The notes beneath the pieces were generated by a model. The model worked only from the letters and a program-made list of their open reading frames with translations, ran no database searches and was not told where the DNA came from. Below, in pieces: positions 23,468-32,864 of a DNA stretch of 64,000 bases. The stretch is taken from positions 186,001-250,000 of the forward strand of contig JABLXQ010000001.1 in the NCBI GenBank assembly GCA_013178375.1. Direction: 5' to 3'. The translations under genes were made by a program, and so were the position numbers. How positions within the stretch are numbered: the first letter of the stretch is position 1; every line of letters begins with the position of its first letter. The DNA is from Gammaproteobacteria bacterium. GTDB taxonomy: Bacteria; Pseudomonadota; Gammaproteobacteria; Pseudomonadales; Ketobacteraceae.

Positions 23468-25354
23468 TCAGGCTGATTTTTGTTGTTGTCCGTTACGCTT
23501 TTTAAGATGAATCAGCAGCAGGGAAATCGCCGCCGGTGTCACTCCAGGAATGCGACTGGCCTGACCCAACGTTTCCGGACGGCTCTGCTTGAGTTTGTTG
23601 CGCACTTCGTGGGACAGGCTTTTCACTGCGTCGTAATCAAAATCCGCCGGCACCCGGGTTTCCTCGCTGCGGCGCAGTTTTTCCACTTCTTCCTGCTGGC
23701 GGACGATGTAGCCGGAATATTTGGCTGCAATTTCAATCTGCTCGGCCACCACCGGATGCACCGGTTCGCTGTTACTCAATTCTGCCAGCTGCGCGTAACT
23801 GATTTCCGGCCGGCGCAGCAGATCCATCAATGAATATTCATGCGACAGCGGATTGTCCAGCTGCGGATTGAGTTTCTGCGCCAGTTCCGATTGCGGCAAA
23901 ATCCAGGTGCTGCGCAGACGCTGTTCCTCGCGCACGATGGCTTCGCGTTTTTCGCAGAAGGCTTCCCAGCGTGCGTCGCACACCATGCCCAGTTCGCGGC
24001 CTTTTTCGGTAAGGCGCATGTCGGCGTTGTCTTCGCGCAACAGCAGGCGATGTTCGGCACGGCTGGTGAACATGCGGTACGGTTCTTTGGTGCCGAGGCT
24101 GATCAGGTCGTCCACCAGCACACCCAGGTAAGCTTCGTCGCGGTTCGGATACCAGCCGTCTTTTTCCTGTGCGCGCAAGCCGGCGTTCAATCCTGCCAGC
24201 AATCCCTGCGCGCCGGCTTCTTCATAACCGGTGGTGCCGTTGATTTGTCCCGCGAAAAACAGGCCGCCGATGAATTTGGTTTCCAGCGTGTATTTCAGAT
24301 CGCGCGGATCGAAGAAATCGTACTCGATGGCGTAACCGGGACGCGTGATGTGCGCGTGCTCCATGCCGCGAATGGAATGCACCAGTTCCAGCTGCACGTC
24401 GAAGGGCAGGCTGGTGGAAATGCCGTTGGGATAGAGTTCGTGAGTGGTGAGACCTTCCGGCTCGATGAACACCTGGTGTGAATTTTTTTCCGCGAACCGG
24501 TGGATCTTGTCTTCAATCGACGGACAGTAGCGCGGGCCGATGCCTTCGATCACGCCGGTGTACATGGGCGAACGGTCGAGACCGCCACGGATGATGTCGT
24601 GGGTTTTTTCGTTGGTGTGGGTGATGTAGCAGTTCACCTGCTGCGGATGTTCCGCCACGGAACCCATGAAGGACATCACCGGCGTCGGGGTGTCGCCGGG
24701 CTGTGGCGTCATTACCGAGAAATCCACAGTCTTGCCGTCGATGCGCGGTGGCGTGCCGGTTTTCAGGCGGCTGACATTGAACGGCAGTTCGCGCAGGCGC
24801 TGGGCCAGCGCAATCGACGGTGGATCGCCAGCGCGACCACCACTGGTGTTGTCCAGGCCGATGTGGATTTTGCCGCCGAGAAATGTGCCGGCGGTGAGCA
24901 CCACGGAGCGGGCAAAGAAACGCACGCCCATGTTGGTAACGACGCCTTTGACGGTGTCGCCTTCGATCACCAGATCATCCGCCGCCTGCTGGTAGATATC
25001 GAGGTTGGGCTGGTTTTCCAGCAAATCGCGGATCGCAGCTTTATATAAAATGCGGTCGGCCTGGGCGCGGGTGGCGCGCACGGCGGGGCCTTTGCGGGAA
25101 TTCAGAATGCGCCACTGGATGCCGGCCTTGTCGGCGCCGCGGGCCATGACACCGTCGAGGGCGTCGATTTCTTTCACCAGATGGCTCTTGCCAATACCTC
25201 CGATGGCAGGGTTGCAGGACATCTGGCCGAGGGTTTCGACGTTGTGGGTCAGCAGCAGGGTGGGCACGCCCATGCGGGCGCTGGCCAGCGCGGCTTCGGT
25301 GCCGGCATGGCCGCCACCAATGACGATGACGCCGTACTGTTTCGGGTAATCCAC
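23468..25354 (-). CDS. mnmG: tRNA uridine 5-carboxymethylaminomethyl modification enzyme MnmG
   Basis: 628 residues. With MnmE it modifies the wobble uridine U34 of several tRNAs. The FAD-binding fold is [19 protein letters not shown]. The GidA signatures [16 protein letters not shown] and [16 protein letters not shown] are present, and the C-terminal helical MnmE-binding part ends [12 protein letters not shown]. It starts with GTG, GAGGG nine bases upstream. Normally next to mnmE near oriC; here 3.4 kb of other genes separate them. Confidence 0.97.
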   Translation of the reverse strand: MDYPKQYGVIVIGGGHAGTEAALASARMGVPTLLLTHNVETLGQMSCNPAIGGIGKSHLVKEIDALDGVMARGADKAGIQWRILNSRKGPAVRATRAQADRILYKAAIRDLLENQPNLDIYQQAADDLVIEGDTVKGVVTNMGVRFFARSVVLTAGTFLGGKIHIGLDNTSGGRAGDPPSIALAQRLRELPFNVSRLKTGTPPRIDGKTVDFSVMTPQPGDTPTPVMSFMGSVAEHPQQVNCYITHTNEKTHDIIRGGLDRSPMYTGVIEGIGPRYCPSIEDKIHRFAEKNSHQVFIEPEGLTTHELYPNGISTSLPFDVQLELVHSIRGMEHAHITRPGYAIEYDFFDPRDLKYTLETKFIGGLFFAGQINGTTGYEEAGAQGLLAGLNAGLRAQEKDGWYPNRDEAYLGVLVDDLISLGTKEPYRMFTSRAEHRLLLREDNADMRLTEKGRELGMVCDARWEAFCEKREAIVREEQRLRSTWILPQSELAQKLNPQLDNPLSHEYSLMDLLRRPEISYAQLAELSNSEPVHPVVAEQIEIAAKYSGYIVRQQEEVEKLRRSEETRVPADFDYDAVKSLSHEVRNKLKQSRPETLGQASRIPGVTPAAISLLLIHLKKRNGQQQKSA

Positions 25355-25520
25355 GGTTACGAGCCCTCAGGAAATACGGGGGATGCGGTGCAAAAAGGGT
25401 AGACAAGTATACGGGAGGCAGGGGGAAAAGAGAAAAAGATTACTGGTTGAAAAATGATCTATTCTGGTGGCGGTCCATTTTCCGTGGCGGGTTAAGGGGT
25501 TAGGCAGATTTCCGGAGGCG

Positions 25521-26519
25521 TCAGGACTTGTCCCGGGGCATCATCGGCAGCTCGCGTACGTCCTTCACCTCGATCACCTGGGGTTGTGCCTGGTCCGGCA
25601 GCTGCCATTCCACCCGATACAGCGGGCCACCGGCATCCGGCAGGGTCATTTCCATATTCCAGGTGACGCCGAAGCCAAGCTGGCCCCAGTCGGGAGGACA
25701 GGCTTCGAAATCTTTTCCCCTGACCTTGCCCGGATGGTAGTGGGTAACGGTCTTGCTGCCGGGATAGGTGGCTGTCACCCGGACGCAAACCGGCTGCTGG
25801 TAGTAATTGATCATGCGGGTGGCGACGCGGGTGCCGTGGTTCACCCACCAGTAACGGCGCAGTTCGAAGCTCTGCTGGCGCACCAGTTCTTCATCCGCGC
25901 CGGGTGGCCGTGCGGGCCAGCGGTACCAGCGTGTTTCGTCGGCGGTTCCCACCTTGATACCAGGGCTGTCGCCCCAGCCGATGCTCTGGTCCTGATTGAT
26001 GGTGGCGCCGGCGATCAGCGCGCCGGATTTGTCTTTGCCCACCTGCAGGGTTTTCTGCTGCCAGCCGTGTTTGCGTTCCGACTGGGGGAAATGAATGTTG
26101 TAGAGCCAGCCGCCGGAGCACTCGTAATCGCGGCCTTTTTCAAGCGTGAAGGAACGGCCGGTGTGTCTGAGTGCTTCGCCACCCAGGTTATAGCGCAGCA
26201 TGTGAGTGCGGAAATCCGGAAGGCCGCGTTCGTTGAGTGCGAGGTCGACGTGGAGGGAGTCGCCGTCGTCGGACAACGTGAGGATAGCGCGGTGTTCGAA
26301 CCAGGCGGTGCGCGGTGTGTTGCTGAGGAAATCAGGACTGTCGCCCAGCAGCCAGGACAGTTCGGATTTGACGCCGTCGTAGGCGCCGGACAGATCGGGA
26401 CAGCCGCCTTTGCGGGAGAAGAATGAAGACGTGGGGCCGGGCCAGTCGGAAGGGTAGTCCGGTGGCGTGCAGGCGGTGAGGAGCAGTAATAACAGGGACA
26501 ATGTCAGGATTTGGCGCAC
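25521..26519 (-). CDS. Uncharacterised lipoprotein
   Basis: About 332 residues from the GTG at 26519, which gives a compact lipoprotein signal (VRQILTLSLLLLLLTAC, lipobox LTAC). The open frame continues to a TTG at 26552, but the Cys-rich extension is unlike a signal peptide. The mature protein has few basic patches, many Trp and Tyr (SGGWLYNIHFPQSERKHGW, ETRWYRWPARPPG, YWWVNHGTRVATRMINYYQQ) and no motif I can assign. Possibly all-beta and outer-membrane attached. It is the first gene of the insertion between mnmG and mnmE. Confidence 0.7.
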   Translation of the reverse strand: MRQILTLSLLLLLLTACTPPDYPSDWPGPTSSFFSRKGGCPDLSGAYDGVKSELSWLLGDSPDFLSNTPRTAWFEHRAILTLSDDGDSLHVDLALNERGLPDFRTHMLRYNLGGEALRHTGRSFTLEKGRDYECSGGWLYNIHFPQSERKHGWQQKTLQVGKDKSGALIAGATINQDQSIGWGDSPGIKVGTADETRWYRWPARPPGADEELVRQQSFELRRYWWVNHGTRVATRMINYYQQPVCVRVTATYPGSKTVTHYHPGKVRGKDFEACPPDWGQLGFGVTWNMEMTLPDAGGPLYRVEWQLPDQAQPQVIEVKDVRELPMMPRDKS

Positions 26520-26592
26520 AGAATCAGCCCTGCAGGGACAATATGCTTTCAAGCATAGTTCGCTTCGCGCCGATCAACCTGCTTGCACACAT

Positions 26593-26773
26593 TCAAAATT
26601 TGTAAGCTAACAACTTCATGAAATTCCGTTTGGCTTTGACATCTGTTCGCAACCGCTGCAGCTGAGCGTCAAATGCTGCCTGATAGGACGGCACTAAAAT
26701 ATTCGCGTCTACGTTCGAATGCGGGTTTGCCGACGAGCTTGCTAAGTGTGGTATCGAAGAGATCAGTGGTCAT
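26593..26773 (-). pseudogene. Possible small gene, frameshifted
   Basis: A minus-strand ATG at 26773 with AGGG seven bases upstream begins MTTDLFDTTLSKLVGKPAFE but stops at 26669. In another frame the sequence continues as SYQAAFDAQLQRLRTDVKAK to a stop at 26593. The two pieces join into a plausible ~60-residue helical protein if one frameshift is allowed. No family recognised; this may be debris or chance. Confidence 0.25.
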
Positions 26774-26860
26774 GCAATCGCCCTGCTTTTTGCGCACCGT
26801 CTTCGCACAGATTCCAGCGTTTTTGAACGATATCGTTATTGGTCATTGAAATTCAGGATT

Positions 26861-27541
26861 TCAATCCTTGATGCCAGGATAAGGTACAAACCGGTCCTCG
26901 CGGATAAGCAGTTCGATCAGTTTGGAATGCATGAACAGTTTTTCCTTGCCGAGTGCGATTTCCACCAGCACGCCAATGTCGCAGAGTCTTTTCAGGTAGG
27001 TGGACGCGGTCTGACGCTTGGCGATGTTGGCATCCACCAGATTCTGGATGCGGCAATAGGGTTGCTGGAAAATCATGTCCACCAGTTCATGGCTGTATAT
27101 CTTGGGTAGCTGCTGTTTGACGTAGTCGGTGGTGTGCGCGATCAGTTCACGCACGGCGGCAATTTTGTCGGTGGTCCAGCGGGCGGTTTGCTCGACAGCA
27201 CGCAGCATGTAGAGCACCCATGCCTGCCAGTTCTCTTCCCGCTTCACCGAGATAAGCAGGCGGTAGTAGTCAGTGCGGTTCTGCATGATGAAGCGGCTGA
27301 GATACAAGATGGGCAAATGCAGCAGGCCGGCGTCGATCAGGTAAAGGATATTGAGCACGCGCCCGGTGCGACCATTGCCGTCCAGAAACGGGTGGATAGC
27401 TTCGAACTCCGCCATTTTGATCAGCGGGTCGGTGCCGTCGGCGGCGTGGAGGTATTTTTCCCAGTTTGCCAGCAGGGCGCGAATCTGATCTTCGCCAATG
27501 GGCGGGGTGTAGATGGTTTCCCCGGTGGCAGCGTCGGTAAG
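26861..27541 (-). pseudogene. Fic-family protein, N-terminally truncated
   Basis: Fic proteins transfer AMP or other nucleotide moieties to target proteins. The catalytic motif HPFLDGNGRTGR is intact (His and the phosphate-binding loop), preceded by TGETIYTPPIGEDQIRALL and followed by a winged-helix-like C-terminus (QNLVDANIAKRQTASTYLKR). The frame is open only to 27541, where a stop cuts off the usual N-terminal half including the inhibitory-helix and flap regions. The first ATG in frame (27415) would leave just 184 residues. The stretch before the motif (LIKMAEFEAIHPF) also looks about four residues shorter than relatives (where H-x-Q/E precedes FEAIHPF). Probably inactive. Confidence 0.75.
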
Positions 27542-27544
27542 TCA

Positions 27545-27690
27545 TTGAAAAATTTGGCAGAGCTAAACATTGCGTTTAAGAAATTCATTATTTCGACACG
27601 AGTGCAGGATCATGTCGATGGCGTGGAGGTATCGGCAGAACGTGGAGCATTGATGCGAAACACGCGCAGCCCTGGTTGGGCCCACCACCC
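27545..27690 (+). pseudogene. Unidentified coding-like fragment next to the Fic break
   Basis: The plus-strand frame beginning at 27545 reads LKNLAELNIAFKKFIISTRV and, further on, GVEVSAERGALMRNTRSPGW, a protein-like composition, but has no start, no recognisable family and runs into the end of the J-domain gene. It begins exactly where the Fic reading frame breaks off. It may be the remnant of another gene joined there; chance is not excluded. Confidence 0.2.
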
Positions 27691-27691
27691 T

Positions 27692-28762
27692 TTACAAGCT
27701 CATATCAAAGTCATCAAAGTGGCTCAACCGGACTTCCAGTGCCATTTTCAAATCCTTCAGCGTCCGCAGTGCCGCAATGCCTTCCATCTGCGCCTGAACA
27801 TCTTCATCGATCTGGGCCAGATAGGCCTTTATTTTCCGTTCCCGCGCTGCCTTCTGTTTTGAATACAGACGCCGGTACAGGAAGTGATGGAAAGGCGTGG
27901 CATTGACAATGTCATCGCTCTCCTCATCCAGCCGTTGCAATTGATCTTCCAGCATGGTGAGGATGTCCTGATATTCCGCATCAGTGAATTCGGCCTGCGC
28001 GTCGGCAACATGCGTGGTGTACAACTCGATCATGGCCATGACGTCACCCGCGTCACGTGCCGTCAGTAATTGCGACATCAGAACGTGCTTCTCATTGCGG
28101 CGCTGTTCATCCTGCTCACGATCAGGATGCAGGATTTTGGCGGTGCGACGAAACAGGGATTTGATCCAGTCCTCGCCAAAAGCTGGGGTCGGTTTTTGCG
28201 ATGTAACTGGCTTTTGATTTTCTTTTGATTCAAGTGCCGGTTCTGGTTCATCAAAACCGAACAGATCATCCTGAAGATCGGCACCTTCATCGTCGGCATC
28301 CGGATTCATTTCGCGAAACAGCTGTTCGACGATGGCCTCGATGTCGTCCTCTTCAGCCTGAATCTTGTCTAATTGCTCAACCGAAACATTGAAGTAATCT
28401 GCCAGTTGCTGGTTGAAGGCTTTGCCCATCGTCTGCGCGGCTTCACTGTCGAGACGACCCAGCAACTCAAGCGTCTCGTGAATCCAGGCCACCAGCTCAT
28501 CCCGTTGCCACCGGGTCAGACTTTTCATGGCGAAAAAATCAATCAGCCGTTGCAACAGCGCCGACATCGGCTGCACCAGCTGCCTTTCGTGGGGCAGGAT
28601 ACGGTTTTGGTATTCCGCCAGTAGCGCATCGATATCCACCCGCAGGGATTCGTTGCGCTGGCGCTTCTTGCGGATGTCATCCTGCAGCTGCACAAAGCGT
28701 CCTGCCATACCACTATTCTGTCTGGCGTTCTGCTTTGACTTTTTGTCCTTGGTGATTTTCAT
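27692..28762 (-). CDS. J-domain-like (DnaJ) protein of unknown role
   Basis: 356 residues, cytoplasmic, strongly charged and helical. The middle holds WIKSLFRRTAKILHPDREQD, a J-domain-like helix ending in the HPD tripeptide that stimulates DnaK; the helix after it (NEKHVLMSQLLTARDAGDV) fits helix III. The N-terminus is basic (MKITKDKKSKQNARQ), a very acidic linker lies before the J region (EEDDIEAIVEQLF, DADDEGADLQDDLF), and the C-terminal ~100 residues are coiled-coil-like. Probably a specialised co-chaperone. It lies 24 bases downstream of mnmE, so it may be the tail gene of that transcript. Confidence 0.6.
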   Translation of the reverse strand: MKITKDKKSKQNARQNSGMAGRFVQLQDDIRKKRQRNESLRVDIDALLAEYQNRILPHERQLVQPMSALLQRLIDFFAMKSLTRWQRDELVAWIHETLELLGRLDSEAAQTMGKAFNQQLADYFNVSVEQLDKIQAEEDDIEAIVEQLFREMNPDADDEGADLQDDLFGFDEPEPALESKENQKPVTSQKPTPAFGEDWIKSLFRRTAKILHPDREQDEQRRNEKHVLMSQLLTARDAGDVMAMIELYTTHVADAQAEFTDAEYQDILTMLEDQLQRLDEESDDIVNATPFHHFLYRRLYSKQKAARERKIKAYLAQIDEDVQAQMEGIAALRTLKDLKMALEVRLSHFDDFDMSL

Positions 28763-28786
28763 AACTGATTTCCGTGCGCACCAACG

Positions 28787-30181
28787 TCACTTGCCAATAC
28801 AGAAACTGGAAAAGATCCGCCCCAGCAGATCATCCGGCGTGAACCGGCCGGTGATTTCGCCCAGGTATTCCTGCGCAAGGCGCAAGTCCTCCGCCAGCAA
28901 TTCACCCGCACCAGACTGCACCAGTTGCGTCCTGCCCTGCTCGATCGCCTCGCCCGCCTTTTTCAGCGCATCGATATGGCGTTGGCGGGCGGTGAAACTG
29001 CTATCGCCTTCCCCACCATAACCCATCACGGTTTTCAAATGCTCGCGCAGCAACTCGACACCATTGCCAATTTTGGCTGAAAGAAAAATCACCTGTGTCA
29101 TTCCCGCCGCCAGCGCGCGCGGTGACTGGCTCACCAGATCGATCTTGTTGATCACCAGCGTCAGCCGCGCGCGATCCGGTAATTCACGCACTAACTCCGG
29201 CCAGATTTTTTCCGGTTCCATTTCAATTTCGCCGGCACCGGAAAACAGATCACGCGCATCCACCAGCATCAGCACCCGGTCAGCCGCGCGGATTTCGGCC
29301 CAGGCCCGGCGGATACCTTCCTGCTCGACTTCATCCGGGCTTTCGCGCAAGCCTGCCGTGTCGGTGATATGCAACGGCATGCCGTCCAGATGAATATGCT
29401 CGCGCAACACATCACGGGTGGTGCCGGCAATGGCGGTGACAATCGCGGAATCGCGCCCCGACAATGCATTCAGCAGACTGGATTTGCCGGCGTTGGGTTT
29501 TCCAGCCAGTACCACTTTCATGCCTTCCTTCAGCAACACACCGCGACTGGCTTCCTGCAGTACCTGCTGCAATTGCGATCGGATGGCATCGAGATCCTGC
29601 AGCACCTTGCCATCGCCAAGAAAATCAATTTCCTCTTCGGGAAAATCAATGGCAGCTTCCACATAGATGCGCAGCGCGATCAATTGCTCCAGCAGCACAT
29701 TGATGCGATCGGAAAACGCACCCTGCAGAGAACGCAAGGCACTGCGGGCAGCCTGTTCCGATGCCGAATCAATCAGGTCTGCAATCGCTTCTGCCTGGGC
29801 CAGATCGATTTTGTCATTCAGAAAAGCGCGCTCGGAAAACTCGCCTGGGCGTGCCACCCGCGCACCCAGTTCCACCACCCGGTTGAGCAGGCTGGCCATC
29901 ACCACCGGTCCGCCGTGACCCTGGATTTCCACCACATCCTCACCGGTAAAGGAATTCGGCGCGGGAAAATACAGCAGCAAACCTTCGTCCAGCACTTGCA
30001 GCTGTGCATTATGGAAACGGCAGAAATGTGCGAAACGGGGTGTGAAGAGTTGCGTACGCTGGCTGAGTGTCTGGGCAATCACCACAGCGCGAGGACCCGA
30101 GATGCGGACAATGCCTACACCGCCGCGGCCGGAAGGCGTGGCTTGTGCGGCGATAGTGTCGTTGACTGTTAGCAGGTTCAT
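28787..30181 (-). CDS. mnmE: tRNA modification GTPase MnmE
   Basis: 464 residues. N-terminal tetrahydrofolate-binding domain ([20 protein letters not shown]), a helical domain, and an inserted G domain with the P-loop [21 protein letters not shown] and NKID. The C-terminus is the invariant CIGK, whose Cys is needed for activity. Partner of MnmG in U34 modification. Confidence 0.98.
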   Translation of the reverse strand: MNLLTVNDTIAAQATPSGRGGVGIVRISGPRAVVIAQTLSQRTQLFTPRFAHFCRFHNAQLQVLDEGLLLYFPAPNSFTGEDVVEIQGHGGPVVMASLLNRVVELGARVARPGEFSERAFLNDKIDLAQAEAIADLIDSASEQAARSALRSLQGAFSDRINVLLEQLIALRIYVEAAIDFPEEEIDFLGDGKVLQDLDAIRSQLQQVLQEASRGVLLKEGMKVVLAGKPNAGKSSLLNALSGRDSAIVTAIAGTTRDVLREHIHLDGMPLHITDTAGLRESPDEVEQEGIRRAWAEIRAADRVLMLVDARDLFSGAGEIEMEPEKIWPELVRELPDRARLTLVINKIDLVSQSPRALAAGMTQVIFLSAKIGNGVELLREHLKTVMGYGGEGDSSFTARQRHIDALKKAGEAIEQGRTQLVQSGAGELLAEDLRLAQEYLGEITGRFTPDDLLGRIFSSFCIGK

Positions 30182-30210
30182 GGCAATAACGATATGAGGC
30201 TGGCAAAACG

Positions 30211-30237
30211 AAAACCGGCGCCAACGGCGCCGGAAAT
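30211..30237 (-). terminator. Hairpin terminator after yidC
   Basis: CCGGCGCC (30215-30222) and GGCGCCGG (30226-30233) form an 8-bp GC stem with a 3-base loop. On the minus strand it is followed by TTTTCGTTTTG. It lies 6 bases beyond the yidC stop, between yidC and mnmE. Confidence 0.75.
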
Positions 30238-30238
30238 T

Positions 30239-31930
30239 TTATTTTTTGTCGCCCGCCTCGATGCTGCGGGTGATCAACCATTGCTGCAGAATCGACAGCG
30301 TGTTGTTGGTCACCCAGTACAACACCAGTCCGGCGGGGAAGAACAGGAACATCACGGTGAAAATCACCGGCATGAATTTCATCACCCGCGCCTGCATAGG
30401 ATCGGTGGGTGCCGGATTCAGCGTCTGCTGGATAAACATGGTGCCGCCCATGATCAACGGCAGCACGAACCAGGGATCCATGACCGACAGATCCTTGATC
30501 CAGAAAAAGAACGGCGCCTGCCGCAATTCCACGCTTTCCTGCAGCGCCCAGTACAGCGCCAGGAACACCGGCATCTGGATCAGGATCGGCAGACAGCCAC
30601 CCAGCGGGTTGATTTTTTCCCGCTTGTAAATGTTCATCATTTCCACGGACATTTTCTGGCGGTCATCGCCAAACTGTTCCTTCAGCCGCGCCAGCATGGG
30701 CTGCACTTTGCGCATCTTGGCCATGGAACGGTAACTGATGGCCGACGGATACAGGAAAAGCAGCTTTACTACGAAAGTCAGCAGAATAATCGCCACACCC
30801 CAGTTGGCGGTCAGGCCATGGAAGAACGACAACAGCCAGAACAGCAGCTTGGATATGAAAAACAGCGGACCGTAATCGATGGCAAGATCCAGCCCCTTGT
30901 CCGGCAGGATCGCTTCCAGATTCTTCTGGATCTTGGGACCGGCATAGAACTTCGCACTGAATGTATGGCTGGCACCGGGTGCAACACTGACCGCGGGTGT
31001 AGTGAAACTGATGATGTAGTTGTCACGGCCCTGGGTCTTGCGCGTGTTGTAATGATGCGTGGCATTCTGATCGGGAATCCAGGCACTGAGGAAATAATGC
31101 TGGATCATTGCCAGCCAGCCGCCGGGAATGGGCTTGTCGAGCGCAGTGCTGCCGATGTCGTCCAGCGAAATCTTGTTATAGGGCTGTTCCTGATCCCAGT
31201 AAGCAGCGCCGAGGAACGTAATCATACCCAGCGCAGCGCCGGTGTTGGTACCTGGGTCGGGGCTGCCGTCGCGCTGGATCTGCCCATACATGCCACCTTG
31301 CCAGGGCGCCGCACCACGGTTATCGACGCGGGTACTCACCTCGATCAGGTAACTGCCACGCTGGAAGGTGAAGGTCTTGGTGATCTGGGCGCCGGTGTCC
31401 TGATTGAAAGTCAGATCCACCACCAGGTTGTCACCCTCCATGCGGTACTGACTTTTGCTGCTGACATAACGTGGGCGACCGGCAGCACTGTCTGTGCCCT
31501 GCGCACCCACCAGTCCGCTTTGTGCAATATAAAGCTGCGTGCCATCCTGACGCAGCAATTGAAACGGCTGATCCGGCTGGGCAATGCTGACCGGATAGGC
31601 CTTCAGCGCCAGACCGACAATATCGCCACCAACGGGATCGATGCGCACTTGCAGCAGATCCGTTTCCACCTCAATCAGCTGTGATTGTGCGGCGGCCTGT
31701 CCGGCGGGTACCACGGGAGCCTGTGCTGCCGGAGCCGGCTGAGGCACATCGGCGGAGTCTGTGGCTACTGTACCCGGTGCAGGAACCTGATCCGCTGAAG
31801 CGGCAGTCTGCGCGGACGTTTCGGCCTGGACGCTGGCTGGAGTGTCGATGTAATCCTTCTGATACTGAAGAATCATCAAATATGAAACAACCGCCAGGGC
31901 GGCAATAATCAGAGTGCGTTGCCAGTCCAT
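30239..31930 (-). CDS. yidC: Membrane protein insertase YidC
   Basis: 563 residues. Inserts and folds inner-membrane proteins alone or with SecYEG. It has an N-terminal membrane anchor (MDWQRTLIIAALAVVSYLMI), a Pro/Ala-rich linker, the large periplasmic beta domain of Gram-negative YidC, and five C-terminal membrane segments. The conserved groove Arg region (FLYPSAISYRSMAKMRKVQP) and the block GGCLPILIQMPVFLALYWAL are clear. Ends in a basic tail. Confidence 0.97.
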   Translation of the reverse strand: MDWQRTLIIAALAVVSYLMILQYQKDYIDTPASVQAETSAQTAASADQVPAPGTVATDSADVPQPAPAAQAPVVPAGQAAAQSQLIEVETDLLQVRIDPVGGDIVGLALKAYPVSIAQPDQPFQLLRQDGTQLYIAQSGLVGAQGTDSAAGRPRYVSSKSQYRMEGDNLVVDLTFNQDTGAQITKTFTFQRGSYLIEVSTRVDNRGAAPWQGGMYGQIQRDGSPDPGTNTGAALGMITFLGAAYWDQEQPYNKISLDDIGSTALDKPIPGGWLAMIQHYFLSAWIPDQNATHHYNTRKTQGRDNYIISFTTPAVSVAPGASHTFSAKFYAGPKIQKNLEAILPDKGLDLAIDYGPLFFISKLLFWLLSFFHGLTANWGVAIILLTFVVKLLFLYPSAISYRSMAKMRKVQPMLARLKEQFGDDRQKMSVEMMNIYKREKINPLGGCLPILIQMPVFLALYWALQESVELRQAPFFFWIKDLSVMDPWFVLPLIMGGTMFIQQTLNPAPTDPMQARVMKFMPVIFTVMFLFFPAGLVLYWVTNNTLSILQQWLITRSIEAGDKK

Positions 31931-31935
31931 CTTGA

Positions 31936-32190
31936 TTACTTACTGTTGGGGGGAAGTTGTTCGGAATCGGAGCCGACCGTGCCCGGAACCGGGTCATAAC
32001 CGCCTTCGTGCCAGTGATGGCACTTCGACAGCCGCCGCAAGGTTAACAGGCCCCCGCGTGTTACGCCATAGCGGGTGATGGCTTCCTGCGCATAACACGA
32101 ACAGGACGGATGAAAGCGGCAGCTGGGTGGCAGCAGAGGACTGATGGCATAGCGGTAGCAGCGGAGCAGGAACAGAAGCAGGCTTTTCAC
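31936..32190 (-). CDS. yidD: Membrane protein insertion efficiency factor YidD
   Basis: 84 residues. RYAISPLLPPSCRFHPSCS and HHWHEGGYDPVPG are the signature Cys/His-rich blocks, with an amphipathic N-terminal helix. It begins with GTG, overlapping the rnpA stop by four bases (GTGA), and ends five bases before yidC, so it is translationally coupled. Confidence 0.95.
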   Translation of the reverse strand: MKSLLLFLLRCYRYAISPLLPPSCRFHPSCSCYAQEAITRYGVTRGGLLTLRRLSKCHHWHEGGYDPVPGTVGSDSEQLPPNSK

Positions 32191-32603
32191 GGTTCAGCCC
32201 TCTTTTCCTCCAGCTTCCCCTCATTGGGTGTTTTCTGGGAGGAGGTCATAGCGCGACGAATGACACGATTCAAACACTGATCAAGGCCATCCCTCAACTG
32301 CTCGGCAGAAAGATTGCGAATTCCCGGACGTGTCATGACGATAAGTTCAAATCCCACCAATTGTTGCTGGTGGTGGCGGAAAGCTTCGCGGGCTTGGCGT
32401 TTGAAATGGTTACGGTCAACGGCGCGCTTGAGGTGTTTCTTGGCGGCGATCAATCCGAGGCGGGCACTGGCGGTCGGTTCGATGCGGTGCGCCAGCAGCA
32501 GCATGGCGTCATTACCGATCTTGATGTCGACCTGATCGAAAACCTGCTTAAAGTCATGGGCGTTAAGCAGGCGCTGATGGCGCCGGAAGGCAAATGCGTT
32601 CAA
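32187..32603 (-). CDS. rnpA: Ribonuclease P protein component
   Basis: 138 residues. Basic cofactor of RNase P for 5' maturation of tRNA. The RNR-type signature appears as AVDRNHFKRQAREAFR. It begins MNAFAFRRHQRLLNAHDF from a TTG codon, 14 bases after rpmH. The C-terminal tail (EGKLEEKRAEP) is a little longer than usual. Confidence 0.95.
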   Translation of the reverse strand: MNAFAFRRHQRLLNAHDFKQVFDQVDIKIGNDAMLLLAHRIEPTASARLGLIAAKKHLKRAVDRNHFKRQAREAFRHHQQQLVGFELIVMTRPGIRNLSAEQLRDGLDQCLNRVIRRAMTSSQKTPNEGKLEEKRAEP

Positions 32604-32617
32604 GCGCCGTCAGAATT

Positions 32618-32752
32618 CTAGACGGTCAGGCGTTTGCGGCCTTTCGCACGACGACGGGCCAGAACCTGGCGGCCGTTTTTGGTAGCCATGCGGGCACGGA
32701 AGCCATGGACGCGCTTGCGCTTGAGGTTTGTCGGCTGGAAGGTTCTTTTCAT
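32618..32752 (-). CDS. rpmH: 50S ribosomal protein L34
   Basis: 44 residues, [18 protein letters not shown] to [11 protein letters not shown], the standard L34 sequence. The open frame continues upstream but L34 starts at MKRTF (32752). First gene of the leftward rpmH-rnpA-yidD-yidC unit that starts at oriC. Confidence 0.98.
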   Translation of the reverse strand: MKRTFQPTNLKRKRVHGFRARMATKNGRQVLARRRAKGRKRLTV

Positions 32753-32832
32753 GGCAGGTTCACTTTCGTCAGAAGATTGTGGTCGGTCAGACTCCGGCGG
32801 AGTCCGCAGAAGCCTTGGAAAAAAGAGGCGCA

Positions 32833-32861
32833 ATTCTATGGGTGCGAGCGGGTAAAGTCAA
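32833..32861 (-). promoter_or_regulatory. Sigma70 promoter of rpmH
   Basis: On the minus strand TTGACT (32861-32856) and TAGAAT (32838-32833) are separated by 17 bases. Transcription would begin near 32826, about 75 bases before the rpmH start. A DnaA box-like TTATTCACA lies just upstream at 32881, so DnaA could influence it. Confidence 0.75.
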
Positions 32862-32864
32862 ATG

